A stretch of 64,000 nt of DNA. Source: Petrimonas sulfuriphila. Lineage in GTDB: Bacteria > Bacteroidota > Bacteroidia > Bacteroidales > Dysgonomonadaceae. How positions within the stretch are numbered: position 1 is the first letter of the stretch; each line of letters opens with the position of its first letter. Made by a program: the position numbers and the translations under genes. Positions 62,750 through 64,000 of the stretch are shown here, piece by piece. The notes under the pieces were generated by a model that was not told the origin of the DNA, made no database searches, and saw nothing but the letters and a program-made list of their open reading frames with translations. The stretch lies in the NCBI RefSeq assembly GCF_051201015.1, contig NZ_JBPEHI010000015.1. One strand, written 5' to 3'.

Positions 62750-64000
62750 TTACTGCCAGCCGGGATTTTGTTCCAGAGCAGGATTGTTATCGATCTCTGC
62801 TGCAGGTATCGGCCAGAGATAATCCTTGTCTTCAAATTTGGTGGTATACTTTACTCCACCCATGATATCCATGATATCCCTGTTGTTCATCACCTCTTTG
62901 GCCAGATTCCAGCGTTTGAGATCGTAATAACGGTGACCTTCGGCCGGAAACTCAACCGCTCGTTCCTGGTAAATCCTTTCGAAAACTGCCTGTTTTGTGC
63001 GTGCCTCAAGCCATGCGGGACCACTGTTTATAGCTGGCAAACTAGTTGAAGGACGACTCCTTACCATGTTGATATAATTCACAGCATCGTTAATCCGACC
63101 TTCTTCATTGTAGCATTCAGCAAGCATCAGAAGTACATCGGCATAGCGAATAATCGGAAAATCGATGGGAATGTAAGCTCGGTAATTGTTTGGTATAGTG
63201 CCACCTTCGTTACCCCTGGGTACGAACTTACGGAAAAGATACATGTAATGTGTACCGTTGTTGTAGCGGTTCACTACCACAAAGCCATTGACAATTGCAA
63301 CACCTGTGGCGTAAACAAATTCGGTCATTCTTTCCTGACCACCTACAAGTCCCATATAATGGGTATAGGGTAATATTATGGTTTGCTGCATACGGGGGTC
63401 TCGTTGTTCGTACATCTCTAGTAACTCCTCATGATACTCCGGGTACGACTCTACTGATTTGCGGTCACTTGTGAGCGTTGCACGCAGTGTTTTTAACCTA
63501 ATCTCTTCACTTTCGGTAAACCCAGGAATGAAATCATCCCAATTAAAAGGTCTGCCATCTTTCCATTCATACATATTCACCAGGTCATTGGAAGGCATTA
63601 CATTGTTCCAGCTTGTACCTAACGTTGCGTTGCTTCCGAGATAGTGTGCGTAGGGTAATCCGAGGGCATTTCCAATTTCAGAGAATGTCTGAATCGAGAA
63701 AATCATCTCACTGCTCCTATGTCCTACTTGGGTGAAAAGATCTGCATACTCCGAATACAATTCATATCCGTAACCCCTGTTGGCCGGATCGAGTACGATT
63801 TCTTCAAAATCGACAATTGCCTTAGCATACTCCTTGTTATAGAGGTAAACTTTACCCCTCAATGCATGAGCAGCACCTCTTGTTGCTCTCCCATACTCAG
63901 CCTGAGGCCATTTGGCGGGCAATATGTTAATTGCGTCATTGAGGTCCTCAAGAATGAATTCCCTGGTCTGCTCGAGGGTGCTTCTCGGATTCAACAGATT
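62750..64000 (-). CDS. SusD/RagB-family lipoprotein, 5' end outside the window
   Basis: The frame is open to the right edge; about 416 C-terminal residues are visible. SusD signs: TRGAAHALRGKVYLYNKEYAKA, FPIIRYADVLLMLAECYNEEG, NYINMVRSRPSTS, AVEFPAEGHRYYDLKRWNLA and the ending LWPIPAAEIDNNPALEQNPGWQ. Lipobox and N-terminal helices are off-window, as is the expected SusC partner further right. It is the first visible gene of the minus-strand operon. Confidence 0.92.
   Translation of the reverse strand, partial: NLLNPRSTLEQTREFILEDLNDAINILPAKWPQAEYGRATRGAAHALRGKVYLYNKEYAKAIVDFEEIVLDPANRGYGYELYSEYADLFTQVGHRSSEMIFSIQTFSEIGNALGLPYAHYLGSNATLGTSWNNVMPSNDLVNMYEWKDGRPFNWDDFIPGFTESEEIRLKTLRATLTSDRKSVESYPEYHEELLEMYEQRDPRMQQTIILPYTHYMGLVGGQERMTEFVYATGVAIVNGFVVVNRYNNGTHYMYLFRKFVPRGNEGGTIPNNYRAYIPIDFPIIRYADVLLMLAECYNEEGRINDAVNYINMVRSRPSTSLPAINSGPAWLEARTKQAVFERIYQERAVEFPAEGHRYYDLKRWNLAKEVMNNRDIMDIMGGVKYTTKFEDKDYLWPIPAAEIDNNPALEQNPGWQ

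Noticed and set aside
1..64000. CRISPR arrays, tRNA or rRNA genes, insertion sequences
   Set aside because: No regularly spaced repeats, cloverleaf-like genes or transposase reading frames were seen apart from the group II intron end.

Overview
This window comes from a member of the Bacteroidota, most likely Bacteroidales; I cannot name the genus. Evidence is three complete SusC/SusD pairs plus a fourth SusD cut by the right edge, many lipobox and twin-arginine (Tat) leaders, TAnnTTTG-type -7 promoter elements, AT-rich intergenic DNA, and a NagP-type GlcNAc permease. It is almost wholly glycan-utilisation DNA; I saw no housekeeping genes, tRNA, rRNA or CRISPR.

Layout. 1-94 is the 3' end of a group II intron. 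279-15190 (+) is one operon-like run: a XylR-type regulator, nagP-nagA-nagB, two Gfo/Idh/MocA oxidoreductases, a DoxX membrane protein overlapping genes on both sides, two Tat-exported Gfo/Idh/MocA proteins, an HGSNAT-like acyltransferase, a DUF1080 hydrolase and a tandem alpha/beta hydrolase. 15518-22315 (+) holds a Tat lipoprotein of the enolase superfamily, a Tat Gfo/Idh/MocA protein, a Tat PHP/DUF3604 lipoprotein, another Tat Gfo/Idh/MocA protein and DUF1080. 22580-35363 (+) is SusC/SusD followed by a Tat Gfo/Idh/MocA protein, PIG-L deacetylase, DUF1080, amidohydrolase, Ser-type sulfatase and a DUF4886-esterase fusion. 35364-36653 is decayed DNA with a GH109-like fragment and a second frameshifted remnant. 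36654-41434 is a SusC/SusD pair closed by a strong terminator. 41932-48976 (+) is SusC/SusD, DUF3823 and a Tat-exported DegT-family PLP enzyme. 49047-64000 (-) is a convergent operon read right to left: SusD, DUF5107-TPR, GH123/DUF4091-like, GH36-like, a second Tat DegT enzyme, ceramidase-like, beta-propeller lipoprotein, and a ceramidase-alpha/beta hydrolase fusion.

How it may work together. Gfo/Idh/MocA proteins with DUF1080 (Pfam: 3-keto-disaccharide hydrolase) match the recently recognised route in which a glycoside is oxidised at C3, cleaved as the 3-keto form and reduced again. NagP/NagA/NagB, the HGSNAT-like acyltransferase, PIG-L, GH109-like, GH123-like and GH36-like genes point to N-acetylhexosamine-containing, possibly sulfated, glycans. 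Nine proteins carry twin-arginine leaders, so the cell seems to export folded NAD-, PLP- and metal-dependent sugar-modifying enzymes.

Regulation. Five promoters (starting near 1442, 15417, 22348, 35391, 36292) share an NCGTTTTTYGA half-site, a second NCG exactly 21 bp downstream, and a fixed 59-60 bp distance to the -7 TTTG/TTTA. This looks like a regulon, perhaps of the XylR-type protein at 279. No hybrid two-component or ECF sigma/anti-sigma regulator is present. Strong hairpins follow three of the four SusD genes.
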